From JAFMDF01 sp965277445 (GTDB lineage Bacteria > Bacteroidota > Bacteroidia > Chitinophagales > Saprospiraceae), in contig CBDICY010000032.1 in the NCBI GenBank assembly GCA_965277445.1, positions 434,001 to 498,000 on the forward strand: a stretch of 64,000 bases of DNA. The letters are read 5' to 3'. Position numbers and translations under genes: made by a program. Under the pieces are notes generated by a model, which was given only the letters and a program-made list of their open reading frames with translations, made no database searches and had not been told where the DNA came from. Below, piece by piece: positions 41,063 through 50,177 of this stretch (positions are counted from its first letter, which is position 1; each line of letters begins with the position of its first letter).

Positions 41063-41500
41063 ATGGTTAATTATTTACTTTCTACTCAGGCCGAGAATAT
41101 GCTACGATTATCTTCGGATCCTCGAAACGTTTCAAGAATAGAAAATTTTGTTGAAAGAGTTGCACAGAAATATAAAATTGCACCAGACCTTTACGGAAAC
41201 ATTCTTATCAGTCTAACAGAGGCTGTTAATAATGCCATCATTCACGGAAATGGGAATGATGAATCCAAAACAGTAGAAGTCAATTTAAAAGAAGATTTCG
41301 ATGCTTTGGCTTTTCAAGTAAGAGATGAAGGAAGAGGCTTTGATTACGAGAACTTACCTGACCCAACTTCTCCAGAAAATTTAACAAGAATTGGCGGACG
41401 TGGTGTCTTCTTAATGCACCAATTATCCGATCAAGTTGACTTCCAAGATAATGGCAGTACCGTAGAAATGCGCTTTGCCTTAGACAATCCAAGAGGATAA
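41063..41500 (+). CDS. RsbW-like ATP-binding anti-sigma regulatory kinase
   Basis: 145 aa single HATPase_c_2 domain. N box EAVNNAIIHGNGND, G1 box VRDEGRGFDYENLPDP and G2 box RIGGRGVFLMHQLSD are all present. Relatives phosphorylate an STAS anti-anti-sigma partner or bind a sigma factor; no STAS or sigma gene is adjacent. Monocistronic or co-transcribed with ybeY 141 bases downstream. An octamer array follows the stop. Confidence 0.88.
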   Translation: MVNYLLSTQAENMLRLSSDPRNVSRIENFVERVAQKYKIAPDLYGNILISLTEAVNNAIIHGNGNDESKTVEVNLKEDFDALAFQVRDEGRGFDYENLPDPTSPENLTRIGGRGVFLMHQLSDQVDFQDNGSTVEMRFALDNPRG

Positions 41501-41504
41501 ATTA

Positions 41505-41590
41505 CAATTGATAAATTGCTATATTGTTAAATTGTTAACCACTTAAGTCTAAACTTCTAACTTTCATTAACAATAAAACAGTATAGCAAT
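41505..41590. repeat. octamer stutter repeat, AAATTGTT words with inverted block
   Basis: ATTG recurs at 41507, 41515, 41523 and 41531 (period 8); CAAT/CAGT/CAAT at 41571, 41579 and 41587 are the inverse with the same period. It lies between rsbW-like and ybeY genes, starting 4 bases after the stop. Confidence 0.6.
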
Positions 41591-41641
41591 TTAGCCATCG
41601 AACTCCTCTCATTCCTATTTTTCAAACACCAGTTTATTTTA

Positions 41642-42091
41642 ATGGACTTCCCCGACTTCGAAGAATTAGCAGAAGATACTGTGCAATTCCATGCAGAAGC
41701 AATTGATTTTGACTTACCTCAAAGCGAACAGATCAGTAATTGGATTAAAGCAACTATTGCCGCCGAACAATCCAAATTAACCAGCCTAAATTTTATTTTC
41801 TGTAAAGATGCTTATTTGCACAAAATAAACATGGAGTATCTCGACCATGATACGCTTACCGACGTGATTACTTTCCCTTATGCCGCAAAAGGCGAACCTA
41901 TAGAAGGAGATATTTATATTAGTATTGACCGTATTAAAGAAAATGCTACTAAATTTGATGTTACTTTTTTAACAGAATTAAAAAGAGTCATGATTCATGG
42001 CGTGTTACATCTTTGTGGGTATGGAGATAAAAGTGAAGAAGAACAGAAAATAATGCGTAAAAAAGAGAATTTCTATTTAGCTAAAAACTAG
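41642..42091 (+). CDS. ybeY: endoribonuclease YbeY, rRNA maturation factor
   Basis: 149 aa. The zinc-binding motif reads IHGVLHLCGYGDKSEEE; the third His of the proteobacterial HGxLHLxGYDH is absent, which to my knowledge is the usual form in Bacteroidota rather than a defect. Preceding conserved segment: MEYLDHDTLTDVITFPY. It takes part in 16S rRNA 3' maturation and ribosome quality control. Downstream hairpin at 42139-42179 may end the transcript. Confidence 0.94.
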   Translation: MDFPDFEELAEDTVQFHAEAIDFDLPQSEQISNWIKATIAAEQSKLTSLNFIFCKDAYLHKINMEYLDHDTLTDVITFPYAAKGEPIEGDIYISIDRIKENATKFDVTFLTELKRVMIHGVLHLCGYGDKSEEEQKIMRKKENFYLAKN

Positions 42092-42485
42092 TAAGTTAAG
42101 TTGGGAAAAAGAAAAATGGTAAGGTCAGAAAAAAAAATTCTCCTACATTCAGGGAGGCTAAGGTAAGGAATGTAGGAGAGCTAAACATACTATGAGAAAA
42201 CTACACAATACAAAGATACAAGCAATATTAAGTTTGTGAAACTTACTTTTATTAATCGGTAGTAACTTTCCTCTTTGTGGCGTGTATCCTTTAGAAAGAG
42301 GTCATTTTAAAAGTATAAAAGGTGGCTTTTTTTAGCATTTTGTACATTTTTAGCCTTTTTTTCGGTCAGATTATTTATCCTATAATTTATTTTAAGTCGT
42401 TTAGATACATCTAACAGTTCCTCATTTAGTAATCCTCCATTCCTATAGATTACCAAAATTTTAGGAATTAATCTTCACTTTGTAA
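42092..42485. other. 394-bp gap with one hairpin
   Basis: Perfect 12-bp stem TCTCCTACATTC / GAATGTAGGAGA at 42139-42150 / 42168-42179, with no T-run. The rest is AT-rich without features; no strict promoter match for the next gene. Confidence 0.5.
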
Positions 42486-45041
42486 ATGGTCAGTCAGATG
42501 AAACACCTCTTCTATTATTTTTATCTACTATTGTGTTTATATAGCTGCGATGCTAATCCGTCACGTGCTACTCCTACAATTCTCCAAAATGGAGCAAGCT
42601 TAGCTTTAGATGCATGGACCTTACAAAGAAGTTATCCCAACCATACAATTAATAGTCAAAACATTACCCAAGCCTACGAATTTCAACAAGCACTTGCCAT
42701 TAATAGAAATAGTCCAGCCAACTGGGAGGGAATAGGCCCGATGAATATTGCAGGTAGAACGTTATCCTTAGCTTTTCATCCGCTTGATTCCAATATTATT
42801 TTTTTAGGGTCTGCTAGTGGTGGACTTTGGAAAACGACTAGTACTGGCATTGGGGCAAATGCTTGGCAAAGAATGGAGATTGGCTTTCCTGTTTTAGCAG
42901 TTTCTAGCATTGCTATCGCTCCTAGTAATCCAGATGTACTCTATATTGGTACGGGTGAAATGTATAATAGCACCGAAACAAAACCAGGCGTAGTTAATAG
43001 ATTGACTAGAGGTACTTATGGTTTTGGTATCTTTAAATCTACCGACGGCGGAATCAGCTGGGAAAAATCATTGGATTGGGGATATGAAGAAATGCGAGGC
43101 GTACAGGATATTATCATTAATCCCTTAAACCCTCAAGTAATATATGCTGCTACGTCCATTGGCTTAATGAAAAGTTCAGATGCGGGCGATCATTGGACAT
43201 TGATTCATGATTTACCTATGGCTGTAGACGTAGAAATTAATCCAATTGATACCAATCTTATTTATGTTTCCTATGGTAGTCTTTTTGCAGAAATATCGGG
43301 CATCTATCGTTCTCGAAATGGCGGCATCGACTTTAATCAATTAAGCATTGGGCTACCAACTACTTACACAGGAAAAACTATGCTAACAATTGACCCGAAT
43401 GAACCAAAAAATATTTATGCTTCCGTAGCGAATGCATTTGAAAGTATCGGCCTCTACAAAAGTGGGAATAATGGAGAATCTTGGGTGCAGGTCAATAATA
43501 AAGATGTTGCCGCTTTTCAAGGCTGGTATTCCCATGATGTCGCTGTTCATCCGAATAAATCTAGAAAAATTATTCAAGTAGGCATTGACGCTTGGAAATC
43601 TGACAATGGTGGCGTTACCATGGATCAACAGACTTCTTGGCTAAATATTCGTTTTGGGAAAAATCCAGTAGGCGAACCGGATGGTCCTCCTAACTACGTG
43701 CATTCAGATATTCATCAGGCGGTTTTTCACCCCTTGATGGATAATACCCTTTTTTTAGCAACAGATGGTGGGGTCTTTGTCTCTAAAGATGGCGGCGCAA
43801 CTTACGAATCTAGAAATGGTGGATTACAAACAACTCAATTTTATGCCAATTTTTCCAATTCTAGTACCAATAATAATTTAGCCATTGGTGGTATGCAGGA
43901 TAATTCTACAGCTATTTATACAGGTGGCCCTGCATGGACAAAGGTTTTAGGTGGAGATGGAATGAGTACCGCAATAGATTTTGAAAATGATAATATTATT
44001 TATGGTTCCGCCCAATTCTTAAATATTTTTCGCTCGACCAATGGTGGACAATCTTTTCAAGACATTGCACCAGGAGCGATTGAACCTATTTTTAGTGCCC
44101 CCTTTGAATTAGCACCTTCCAATCCAAGAGTCTTATATGCTGGCGGACGCTTATTATTTAAGTCTACTGACCGAGGAAGTAATTGGACAACGCCCAATAA
44201 CAATTTCATTGATGATGGCAATTCTATTTTAACCATAGCTATTGCGCCCTATAATTTCAATAAACTATTGGTCAGTACCGCCCCTAATGCAACGGGTAAA
44301 GCTAATATTTTCAGTAGTCAAGATGGCGGTATTAATTGGACTAAATTAACCGATTTGCCCGATAGAATAGCGACTGATTTTGCCTTTCACCCAACGAATG
44401 AAAATATTGCGTTTATTACTTTTGGAGGTTTTGGTAGTTTTCATGTTTACCAAACTATGGATAATGGTAACAACTGGTTTCCTATAGACAATAACTTACC
44501 TGATATTCCACATAACACGATAATAATTGATCCCGACCAACCAGATAATATCTATGTAGGTAACGATCTAGGGGTTTATGTTTCAGAGGATGGTGGCGGT
44601 AATTGGACGCCTTTTATGAAAGGCTTACCCGAAGTCGTTTTAGCCATGCATTTAAGTATTACTCCAGCCAATCAGAAATTGAGAATTGCCACCCATGGAA
44701 ATGGCGTTTTTCAAACGGATTTGGTTGGTAAAGTAGTGAGTAGTATTCCCACTATTACCAATTCTAATATCATTAATTTAAGCCAAAACTTCCCAAATCC
44801 AGTTAACGAGCAAACCATTATTCCTTTTGAGTTAAAAGAAGCAAGTAGTATTCAATTGAAAATTTATGACATTAAAGGAAGCTTAGTACAAGAAAAAATC
44901 ATCTCCCAATTGTTCATAGGTAAACAACAAATTCCAATTAATTTAGGGCTATTATCCGCAGGAAATTATGTGTATCAAATAGAAGGAAGCACTAAAGGTG
45001 GGCAAGTTTTCAAAAAAAACAAACTACTACAAAAAAAATGA
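42486..45041 (+). CDS. secreted sortilin/BNR-type propeller protein with T9SS sorting domain
   Basis: 851 aa. N-terminal lipoprotein-like or signal segment (FYLLLCLYSC); the second ATG at 42498 is an equally good start. The body has many Asp-box/BNR-like repeats of the form F.STDGG.SWE, KSSDAGDHWT, KSTDRGSNWT and SQDGGINWT between about 60 and 740, typical of VPS10/sortilin-like propellers with two rings. The C-terminus is a type IX secretion domain (LSQNFPNPVNEQTIIPFEL; ending KKNKLLQKK). Exported protein, ligand or substrate unknown; glycosidase catalytic residues were not identified. Confidence 0.88.
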   Translation: MVSQMKHLFYYFYLLLCLYSCDANPSRATPTILQNGASLALDAWTLQRSYPNHTINSQNITQAYEFQQALAINRNSPANWEGIGPMNIAGRTLSLAFHPLDSNIIFLGSASGGLWKTTSTGIGANAWQRMEIGFPVLAVSSIAIAPSNPDVLYIGTGEMYNSTETKPGVVNRLTRGTYGFGIFKSTDGGISWEKSLDWGYEEMRGVQDIIINPLNPQVIYAATSIGLMKSSDAGDHWTLIHDLPMAVDVEINPIDTNLIYVSYGSLFAEISGIYRSRNGGIDFNQLSIGLPTTYTGKTMLTIDPNEPKNIYASVANAFESIGLYKSGNNGESWVQVNNKDVAAFQGWYSHDVAVHPNKSRKIIQVGIDAWKSDNGGVTMDQQTSWLNIRFGKNPVGEPDGPPNYVHSDIHQAVFHPLMDNTLFLATDGGVFVSKDGGATYESRNGGLQTTQFYANFSNSSTNNNLAIGGMQDNSTAIYTGGPAWTKVLGGDGMSTAIDFENDNIIYGSAQFLNIFRSTNGGQSFQDIAPGAIEPIFSAPFELAPSNPRVLYAGGRLLFKSTDRGSNWTTPNNNFIDDGNSILTIAIAPYNFNKLLVSTAPNATGKANIFSSQDGGINWTKLTDLPDRIATDFAFHPTNENIAFITFGGFGSFHVYQTMDNGNNWFPIDNNLPDIPHNTIIIDPDQPDNIYVGNDLGVYVSEDGGGNWTPFMKGLPEVVLAMHLSITPANQKLRIATHGNGVFQTDLVGKVVSSIPTITNSNIINLSQNFPNPVNEQTIIPFELKEASSIQLKIYDIKGSLVQEKIISQLFIGKQQIPINLGLLSAGNYVYQIEGSTKGGQVFKKNKLLQKK

Positions 45042-45083
45042 GGATGACCATTTATTTACAGTCATAAATAAATGAATCATCCT
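45041..45083 (+). terminator. hairpin at the stop of the sortilin-like gene
   Basis: AGGATGA ... ATTTATTTA pairs with TAAATAAAT ... TCATCCT (interrupted 16-bp stem, 6-nt loop). It starts on the last base of the stop codon; T-run is short. Confidence 0.5.
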
Positions 45084-45493
45084 TTCGAGTCTCAAAGTAG
45101 AGGGGTTTCCAAGCAGGGTAAAAATAGCTGATGGTTGATAGCTTTTTATTGTGCCTGCTACATATGGAAAGTACCATTGTAATCTTCGAAAAATGAAGCC
45201 TTCAAAACGGTTTCATAGCTTGTGCTTCTATTTTTCTTGGTGTAGTAATTTTATTTGGTGAACAATCTAAATAGACCTTAAATAAAGTAATTTCGATTAA
45301 ATAAATACTACTGGCAGCTCCCACCTCTTTTGTCGGGACTCTTTTTCTTTCGACGGTAAAAAAATGTATCGCCTTCCAATCCGAAAGGAAGGCGATGTAC
45401 ATTTTGTTTAACACAAACATTAAAACTTTAGTTGGGTGTTTTAAAAAATATCGGTTTTTGGAACGGCTGCACGCAGCTCCTTTACTATCGAAT

Positions 45494-45765
45494 AATGAAT
45501 TATAAACGATGAATGATGAGTTCGTCAAAACATATGACTCTTTATCTTTGGCTACCTGACACTCGAGCTTAGAGACAACGGAAAACCTATATCTTCTGTT
45601 GCTCGGATCAGCGAATCTATATTCACTATTATCCTACCATAAACGGGTAGCCGTATATTTCAAAAAGCTATCAACCTCAAAGTAATCATGAGAGTTTATA
45701 GAAAAAACTATTAACAAATCATCCGTATGATATTATTTAAAAAATTCATCGTTCATCGTTCATCA
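45494..45765. repeat. heptamer stutter repeats, GATGAAT array and inverted TTCATCG array
   Basis: AATGAAT, TATAAAC, GATGAAT and GATGAGT (45494-45521), followed by TCGTCAAAA; the inverse array TTCATCG, TTCATCG, TTCATCA is at 45745-45765. Both are in strict 7-base register. The left array plus TCGTCAAAA tail is shared with 62134-62170. Confidence 0.7.
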
Positions 45766-46060
45766 TTTTCATATATTTTCAACCAATTTCTTCCCTGCCC
45801 AATTGTGGGATTTAGGGCAAGGTCTGAAATTGAAGGTACTATTTTTTAGCAATCAGAAACGAGCAATCAAACCGTAAACTATCAGATTTTTACGGTTAAA
45901 CTTGGCGACTAGCCTCTATTCCTTCTGACGATGTAAAGATGAATATATTAAAATAATTTCTATAATGAATAGAAGTGAAGTGGGCAGAGAAAGTAGTGAA
46001 ATAGTTATTTTTTATATTTGAATAAAAAATTTATAAATTTAAAAGCTAAAAGCCAATGAA

Positions 46061-46091
46061 AATGGCGCTCCTTACATCAAGGAGCGCCATT
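46061..46091 (-). terminator. hairpin downstream of prs
   Basis: Perfect 13-bp GC-rich stem 46061-46073 / 46079-46091 with 5-nt loop, 66 bases past the prs stop; T-run weak. Confidence 0.5.
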
Positions 46092-46129
46092 ATTTGGAAG
46101 CCAAATTATTAAATAATACATTGTTCTTA

Positions 46130-46158
46130 CTGTAAACTGTTTTACTGCCTACTGAATT
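46130..46158. repeat. stutter repeat at prs stop, CTGTAAA words
   Basis: CTGTAAA, CTGTTTTA (8), CTGCCTA and CTGAATT reach into the prs stop codon. Inverse of the GTAGGCA words at 20080-20107. Confidence 0.5.
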
Positions 46159-47089
46159 ATCCTTCTACGAACAACGCCGAAATAGACCGATGCTCATGCG
46201 TATTTCTAATCGCTTTAGAAAATAACTTAGCGGTAGACAATACTTTTATTTTTTTAGATTTCCCTTTTAATGGAATCGTATCACAAACAATTAATTCTTT
46301 TAATTTAGAATTTTCGATATTTTTATAAGCATCTCCAGAAAGAACTGGATGCGTACAAAGTGCTCGAACACTCTTTGCCCCTTTATCTATAATAATATCT
46401 GCTGCTCGACAAAGCGTTCCTGCGGTATCTACAATATCATCTACTAAAATAACATCTGCTCCTGCTACATCCCCTATGACCGTCATTCCTGCTACCTCAT
46501 TCGCTCTTTTTCTGTACTTATCACAAATCACTAAAGGTCTAGTAAAATACTTTGCATACGCTCTAGCTCGCTTTACACCACCTACATCAGGAGAAGCAAA
46601 GGTAACATTACTTAAATTCTGTTTTTCTAGATAAGGCATATAAATCGCCTCGCTCTTGAGATGATCTACAGGAATATCAAAAAAGCCTTGAATTTGATCG
46701 GCATGAAAATCCATCGTCATCACTCGATTGGCGCCTGCTGTTTGTAATAAATTCGCAATCAACTTAGCAGAAATCGGAACTCTAGGCTTATCCTTTCTAT
46801 CTTGTCGAGCATAACCAAAGAATGGAATAACGACGGTAATATACTCCGCAGAAGCCCTTTTTGCAGCATCAATCATTAGGAATAACTCCAGCATATTATC
46901 TGCGGGAGCAAAAGTAGATTGGATTAAAAAAACATAGCAGCCTCTTACCGATTCTTGGATAACGGGCTGCATTTCCCCATCCTTAAATTTTTGGAGTTTG
47001 CAATTACCTAATGGATGTCCATAGAAATCAGCGATTTCTTCTGCTAAATAAGTAGATTCTTGTCCAGAGAATATTTTTACCTTAACCAT
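46157..47089 (-). CDS. prs: ribose-phosphate pyrophosphokinase (PRPP synthase)
   Basis: 310 aa, the usual length. Makes PRPP from ribose-5-phosphate and ATP for nucleotide, His and Trp synthesis. Signatures: VKIFSGQES start, FFGYARQDRKDKPRVPISAK (ATP and Mg binding) and ADVILVDDIVDTAGTLCRAA (PRPP-binding loop). The open frame extends to 47149, but a TAACTTTG promoter element sits exactly at 47156-47149, so the longer start could not be transcribed; ATG at 47089 chosen. Monocistronic. Confidence 0.97.
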   Translation of the reverse strand: MVKVKIFSGQESTYLAEEIADFYGHPLGNCKLQKFKDGEMQPVIQESVRGCYVFLIQSTFAPADNMLELFLMIDAAKRASAEYITVVIPFFGYARQDRKDKPRVPISAKLIANLLQTAGANRVMTMDFHADQIQGFFDIPVDHLKSEAIYMPYLEKQNLSNVTFASPDVGGVKRARAYAKYFTRPLVICDKYRKRANEVAGMTVIGDVAGADVILVDDIVDTAGTLCRAADIIIDKGAKSVRALCTHPVLSGDAYKNIENSKLKELIVCDTIPLKGKSKKIKVLSTAKLFSKAIRNTHEHRSISALFVEG

Positions 47090-47794
47090 TTTGTTAATTA
47101 GATGTATTGTAAAAAGGTGAAAGAAGTGTTTGTTGACTAAATTCACCACAAAGTTACGTATTTAACTAGGTTGCATCTAGCTTAAACAGCATTGACTAAA
47201 GAATATTTGACTAAAAAGGAAAACGGTATTTTCTCAATATTTTTTTACTAGGAAATAATAACCTATTAACCTTCTGATTGTCAGTTTTTTACAACAAAAT
47301 AATTGCATTAATAAAAAACACAATTTATAATTAAAAAAATATAACAGATTTAATAAATATTGCAACTGAATTGAAAAAATAGCGCTAAGGTTTAAACAAC
47401 AATCCAACAAGCCTTTATTTCAAATCGCTTTGCTTTAAAGAGTAGCCTTTATTGGGCAAAAGGCTAATGGCGTACAGCAAGGGGGCTACAGTAAGCATAA
47501 TTTCAGAATAAATACGCTTATTTAGTGCATTAAATAACTATCGGTCGTATCAGACTCACATTTGCCGAATATTACAAGTATTTTGTCGAAGGAATCCGCA
47601 ATAATTCCTAAATTATATTACTTTTATTACTAAGAATGAGAGCAATGCTCACCCGACTTGACGTAATTTTTCAAATTGGAGCATAACACATAGAGACAAG
47701 TGATTAACTACCTAATAACATCAAGTTAATCCAAAAACATCTACTCTGTTTACTGCTCCATTTTCGAAATCAATAGCTAGCTAAAAAAATAAAC
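47090..47794. other. 705-bp divergent intergenic region
   Basis: Contains the prs promoter (47149-47156); otherwise AT-rich with no gene, no stuttered array and no strong hairpin that I could find. Confidence 0.5.
47149..47156 (-). promoter_or_regulatory. prs -7 element TAACTTTG
   Basis: Exact TAnnTTTG match on the minus strand; transcription would start near 47142, leader about 53 bases. It decides the prs start codon. Confidence 0.55.
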
Positions 47795-48397
47795 ATGATT
47801 TTACTAAACCTTGGAGACTGGTGGGTTGCTTTAAGTGGCCCTCATCAAGCATTTTGGGGCATTTCTATTGTATTTAGTATTCTCTTTGTCATTCAATTTG
47901 TCTTTAGCCTTATTGGACTAGATGCCGATACTGATATGGATATTGATGGAGACCTAGATGGTAGTTTTGAATTAGATACCGATTTTGCCTTATTTTCCGT
48001 AAGAAGTATTATTGCCTTTTTTACCTTTTTTGGTTGGGCAGGTGTACTGATTTTGAATAGTGGTGGTAGTGTCTTAAAAGCATTTGCCTTTGCTACTGGC
48101 TCTGGTTTTTTGGCGATGCTCTTGGTTAGTTACATGATTTATCTTTTTTTCAAATTAAGTGAAGAAGGAAATATTGACATAAATAAAGCCTTGTTTAATA
48201 CAGGTAAAGTCTATTTGACGATACCCGCAGGAGAAAACGGTCAAGGAAAAATTCATCTACTTATTGAAAACTCTATGCAGGAGATGAATGCGATTACTAA
48301 AAATTTAACACCACTCCCAACAGGATCAGAGATTAGGGTGGTTGAAGTCCTTGAGGATAATTTGTTAGTCGTAGAACCTATTGAAAATTTAGAATAA
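47795..48397 (+). CDS. NfeD-like membrane protein with C-terminal OB domain
   Basis: 200 aa. Three hydrophobic segments (about 17-42, 66-88, 90-118) with an acidic loop between the first two (DADTDMDIDGDLDGSFELD), then a C-terminal beta-rich domain about 125-198 (NTGKVYLTIPAGENGQGKI; LPTGSEIRVVEVLEDNLLVV) typical of the OB-fold of NfeD proteins. It sits 38 bases before a flotillin gene, the classical NfeD-flotillin (yuaF-yuaG) pair, and should form a membrane microdomain complex with it. Confidence 0.85.
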   Translation: MILLNLGDWWVALSGPHQAFWGISIVFSILFVIQFVFSLIGLDADTDMDIDGDLDGSFELDTDFALFSVRSIIAFFTFFGWAGVLILNSGGSVLKAFAFATGSGFLAMLLVSYMIYLFFKLSEEGNIDINKALFNTGKVYLTIPAGENGQGKIHLLIENSMQEMNAITKNLTPLPTGSEIRVVEVLEDNLLVVEPIENLE

Positions 48398-48435
48398 AAC
48401 CTACTTTCGAAAATAAACTTTAAAACATTTAATTT

Positions 48436-49857
48436 ATGGCACAATTCCTAACGATTTTATTTGCTGGCTTAGCAGGACTTTTTGTCCTTATGCTCTTTTA
48501 CTTAGTATCTAGATACAAACGTTGTCCTTCCGATAAGATTTTGGTTATTTATGGCCGTACAGGTCAAGGTTCTGCCAAATGTATTCATGGTGGCGCCTCT
48601 ATTGTTTGGCCCGTTATTCAAGATTATGAATACTTAGATTTAACCCCAATTTCTATTGATGTAGATTTAAAAGGTGCTTTAAGTAAGCAGAATATACGGG
48701 TAGATGTTCCTTCTCAGTTTACAGTTGGTGTTTCCAAGAAGGAAGGAATCATGCAAAATGCAGCGGAACGTTTATTAGGTATTCAACGCAATGATGTTCA
48801 AAGGCTGGCTTATAATATTATCGTCGGTCAAATGCGTTTAGTGATTGCGACAATGGACATTGAAGAAATTAATGTAGATAGAGATAAATTCTTATCCAAT
48901 GTTTCTACCAATGTGGAAGGCGAATTAAGTAAAATTGGCTTACAGCTGATTAACGTAAACGTTACCGATATACAAGATGAATCTGGATATATTAATGCCT
49001 TAGGTAAAGAAGCAGCAGCAAAGGCCATTAACGATGCGAAAATGAGTGTGGCAGAAAAGACTAGAGATGGTTCTATTGGAGAAGCGAATGCAAGGAGAGA
49101 TCAGACGATTTCTGTATCTTCTGCCGAAGCATCTGGTAAAGTCGGGGAAGCAGAAGCTGCGGCTAAAGCTATTGAAGGGGAGAACTTAGCAAAAATTAAA
49201 ATTGCAGAATCTGATGCTTTAAGACGACAGCGAGAAGCAGAGTATCTTCGATTAGCAACTGCAGCTGAAAAAACACAAGCGGCAAAAGCCTTAGAGGAGG
49301 CTTATTTAGCAGAACAAGTAGCAGAAGAGGCTAGAGCGAAAAAAGAAATGGCCACTCGACAGGCGGACACCATTGTCCAAGCAGAAATTGCGAAACAGAA
49401 GCAAATTATTGACGCAGAAGCAGAAGCAGAACAAATTCGAGCTTTAGCAAGAGGGGAAGCAGATTCTATTTTCTTGCGAAAAGAAGCTGAAGCAAAAGGT
49501 TTATACGAAGTCTTAAACAAACAAGCAGCAGGTTTCGATCAATTGGTTAAATCTGCTGGTGGCAACTCTAAAGATGCGGTATTAATGCTGATTGCGGATA
49601 AATTAGAAGATTTGGTAGCTACTCAAGTGGAAGCCATTAAGAACATTAAAATTGATAAGGTGACCGTCTGGGAAGGGGGCAATAGTGAAGGCGAAGGTAA
49701 TTCTACCTCTAAGTTTCTATCAGGTTTATATAAGTCCGTACCACCATTAAATGACTTGTTTAATATGGCGGGTATGGATTTACCTCAATTTATGGGTAGC
49801 CAACAAGGAGAAGCAGCTGAAAAAGCAGAAGTGATAGAAGTGAAGGAAAAAAAGTAA
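48436..49857 (+). CDS. flotillin (SPFH-domain membrane microdomain protein)
   Basis: 473 aa. N-terminal hydrophobic anchor (about 5-27), SPFH/PHB domain (about 30-200: IHGGASIVWPVIQDYEYLDL, LQLINVNVTDIQDESGYIN), then a long Ala/Glu-rich coiled coil (about 205-370) with repeated AEA/EA motifs, and a flotillin-type C-terminus. Scaffolds lipid microdomains together with the NfeD partner encoded just upstream. Followed by a heptamer-like array and a terminator. Confidence 0.95.
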   Translation: MAQFLTILFAGLAGLFVLMLFYLVSRYKRCPSDKILVIYGRTGQGSAKCIHGGASIVWPVIQDYEYLDLTPISIDVDLKGALSKQNIRVDVPSQFTVGVSKKEGIMQNAAERLLGIQRNDVQRLAYNIIVGQMRLVIATMDIEEINVDRDKFLSNVSTNVEGELSKIGLQLINVNVTDIQDESGYINALGKEAAAKAINDAKMSVAEKTRDGSIGEANARRDQTISVSSAEASGKVGEAEAAAKAIEGENLAKIKIAESDALRRQREAEYLRLATAAEKTQAAKALEEAYLAEQVAEEARAKKEMATRQADTIVQAEIAKQKQIIDAEAEAEQIRALARGEADSIFLRKEAEAKGLYEVLNKQAAGFDQLVKSAGGNSKDAVLMLIADKLEDLVATQVEAIKNIKIDKVTVWEGGNSEGEGNSTSKFLSGLYKSVPPLNDLFNMAGMDLPQFMGSQQGEAAEKAEVIEVKEKK

Positions 49858-49914
49858 GTTAGTTATTGGTAATTAGTTTATTCGTGACAGACAGCAATTA
49901 ACTAAGTAACTAGA
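49854..49914. repeat. heptamer stutter repeat after flotillin stop, AGTTATT words
   Basis: GTAAGTT, AGTTATT, GGTAATT and AGTTTAT in 7-base register from the stop codon; AATTAACTAAGTAACTAG at 49897-49914 is an approximate inverse. Confidence 0.5.
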
Positions 49915-49941
49915 AATTATTTTGTATCACATATAATACCT

Positions 49942-49978
49942 AAAACGCCTGGTGATTTTTTCATTAGGCGTTTTTTTT
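49942..49978 (+). terminator. terminator of NfeD-flotillin operon
   Basis: 14-bp stem 49942-49955 / 49961-49974 (two G-U pairs), 5-T loop, then T-run to 49978. Confidence 0.85.
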
Positions 49979-49991
49979 GTACAAAAACGCG

Positions 49992-50108
49992 CTACCAAAC
50001 GCCCATTAGATAACTTCGACCAACTAGGGTCAATAAAATGGTTAATGCAATCACTAATAACCAAAATCGAATATCCTTAAAAATGCCTGAATTATCTTCG
50101 AATAGCAT
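49992..50108 (-). CDS. small single-helix membrane ORF (38 aa)
   Basis: ATG at 50108 to TAG at 49992. The peptide starts MLFEDNSGIFKDIRFW and has one clean membrane helix (about 17-30, LLVIALTILLTLVG) followed by a short polar end. Organised like a real bacterial small membrane protein: acidic N-terminus, amphipathic lead-in, single helix. Isolated on the minus strand behind the flotillin terminator; no family known to me and no clear ribosome binding site. Could be chance. Confidence 0.45.
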   Translation of the reverse strand: MLFEDNSGIFKDIRFWLLVIALTILLTLVGRSYLMGVW

Positions 50109-50177
50109 GTGCCTATGTTTTTTGTTTATTTAAGTATCAAGTCATAAATAATTACTTATAATTATTTATAGCCTCAT

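Larger units (their letters stand above)
45042..46156. other. 1.1-kb gene-free region rich in hairpins
   Basis: Between convergent genes. It contains the hairpins 45361-45405 (10-bp core ATCGCCTTCC / GGAAGGCGAT) and 46061-46091 (perfect 13-bp stem), the GATGAAY arrays at 45494-45521 and 45745-45765, and the CTGTAAA array at 46130-46158. A minus-strand frame at 45202-45528 crosses two of these and was dismissed. Confidence 0.6.

Noticed and set aside
41642..42091. YbeY defective because a zinc-ligand His is missing
   Set aside because: The GYxDK form is, to my knowledge, the usual one in Bacteroidota.
45202..45528. 108-aa minus-strand open frame
   Set aside because: Covers a perfect hairpin and a heptamer array; no recognisable domain.
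47090..47149. 20-residue N-terminal extension of PRPP synthase
   Set aside because: A TAACTTTG promoter element lies on the upstream start; homologues begin at VKIFSG.
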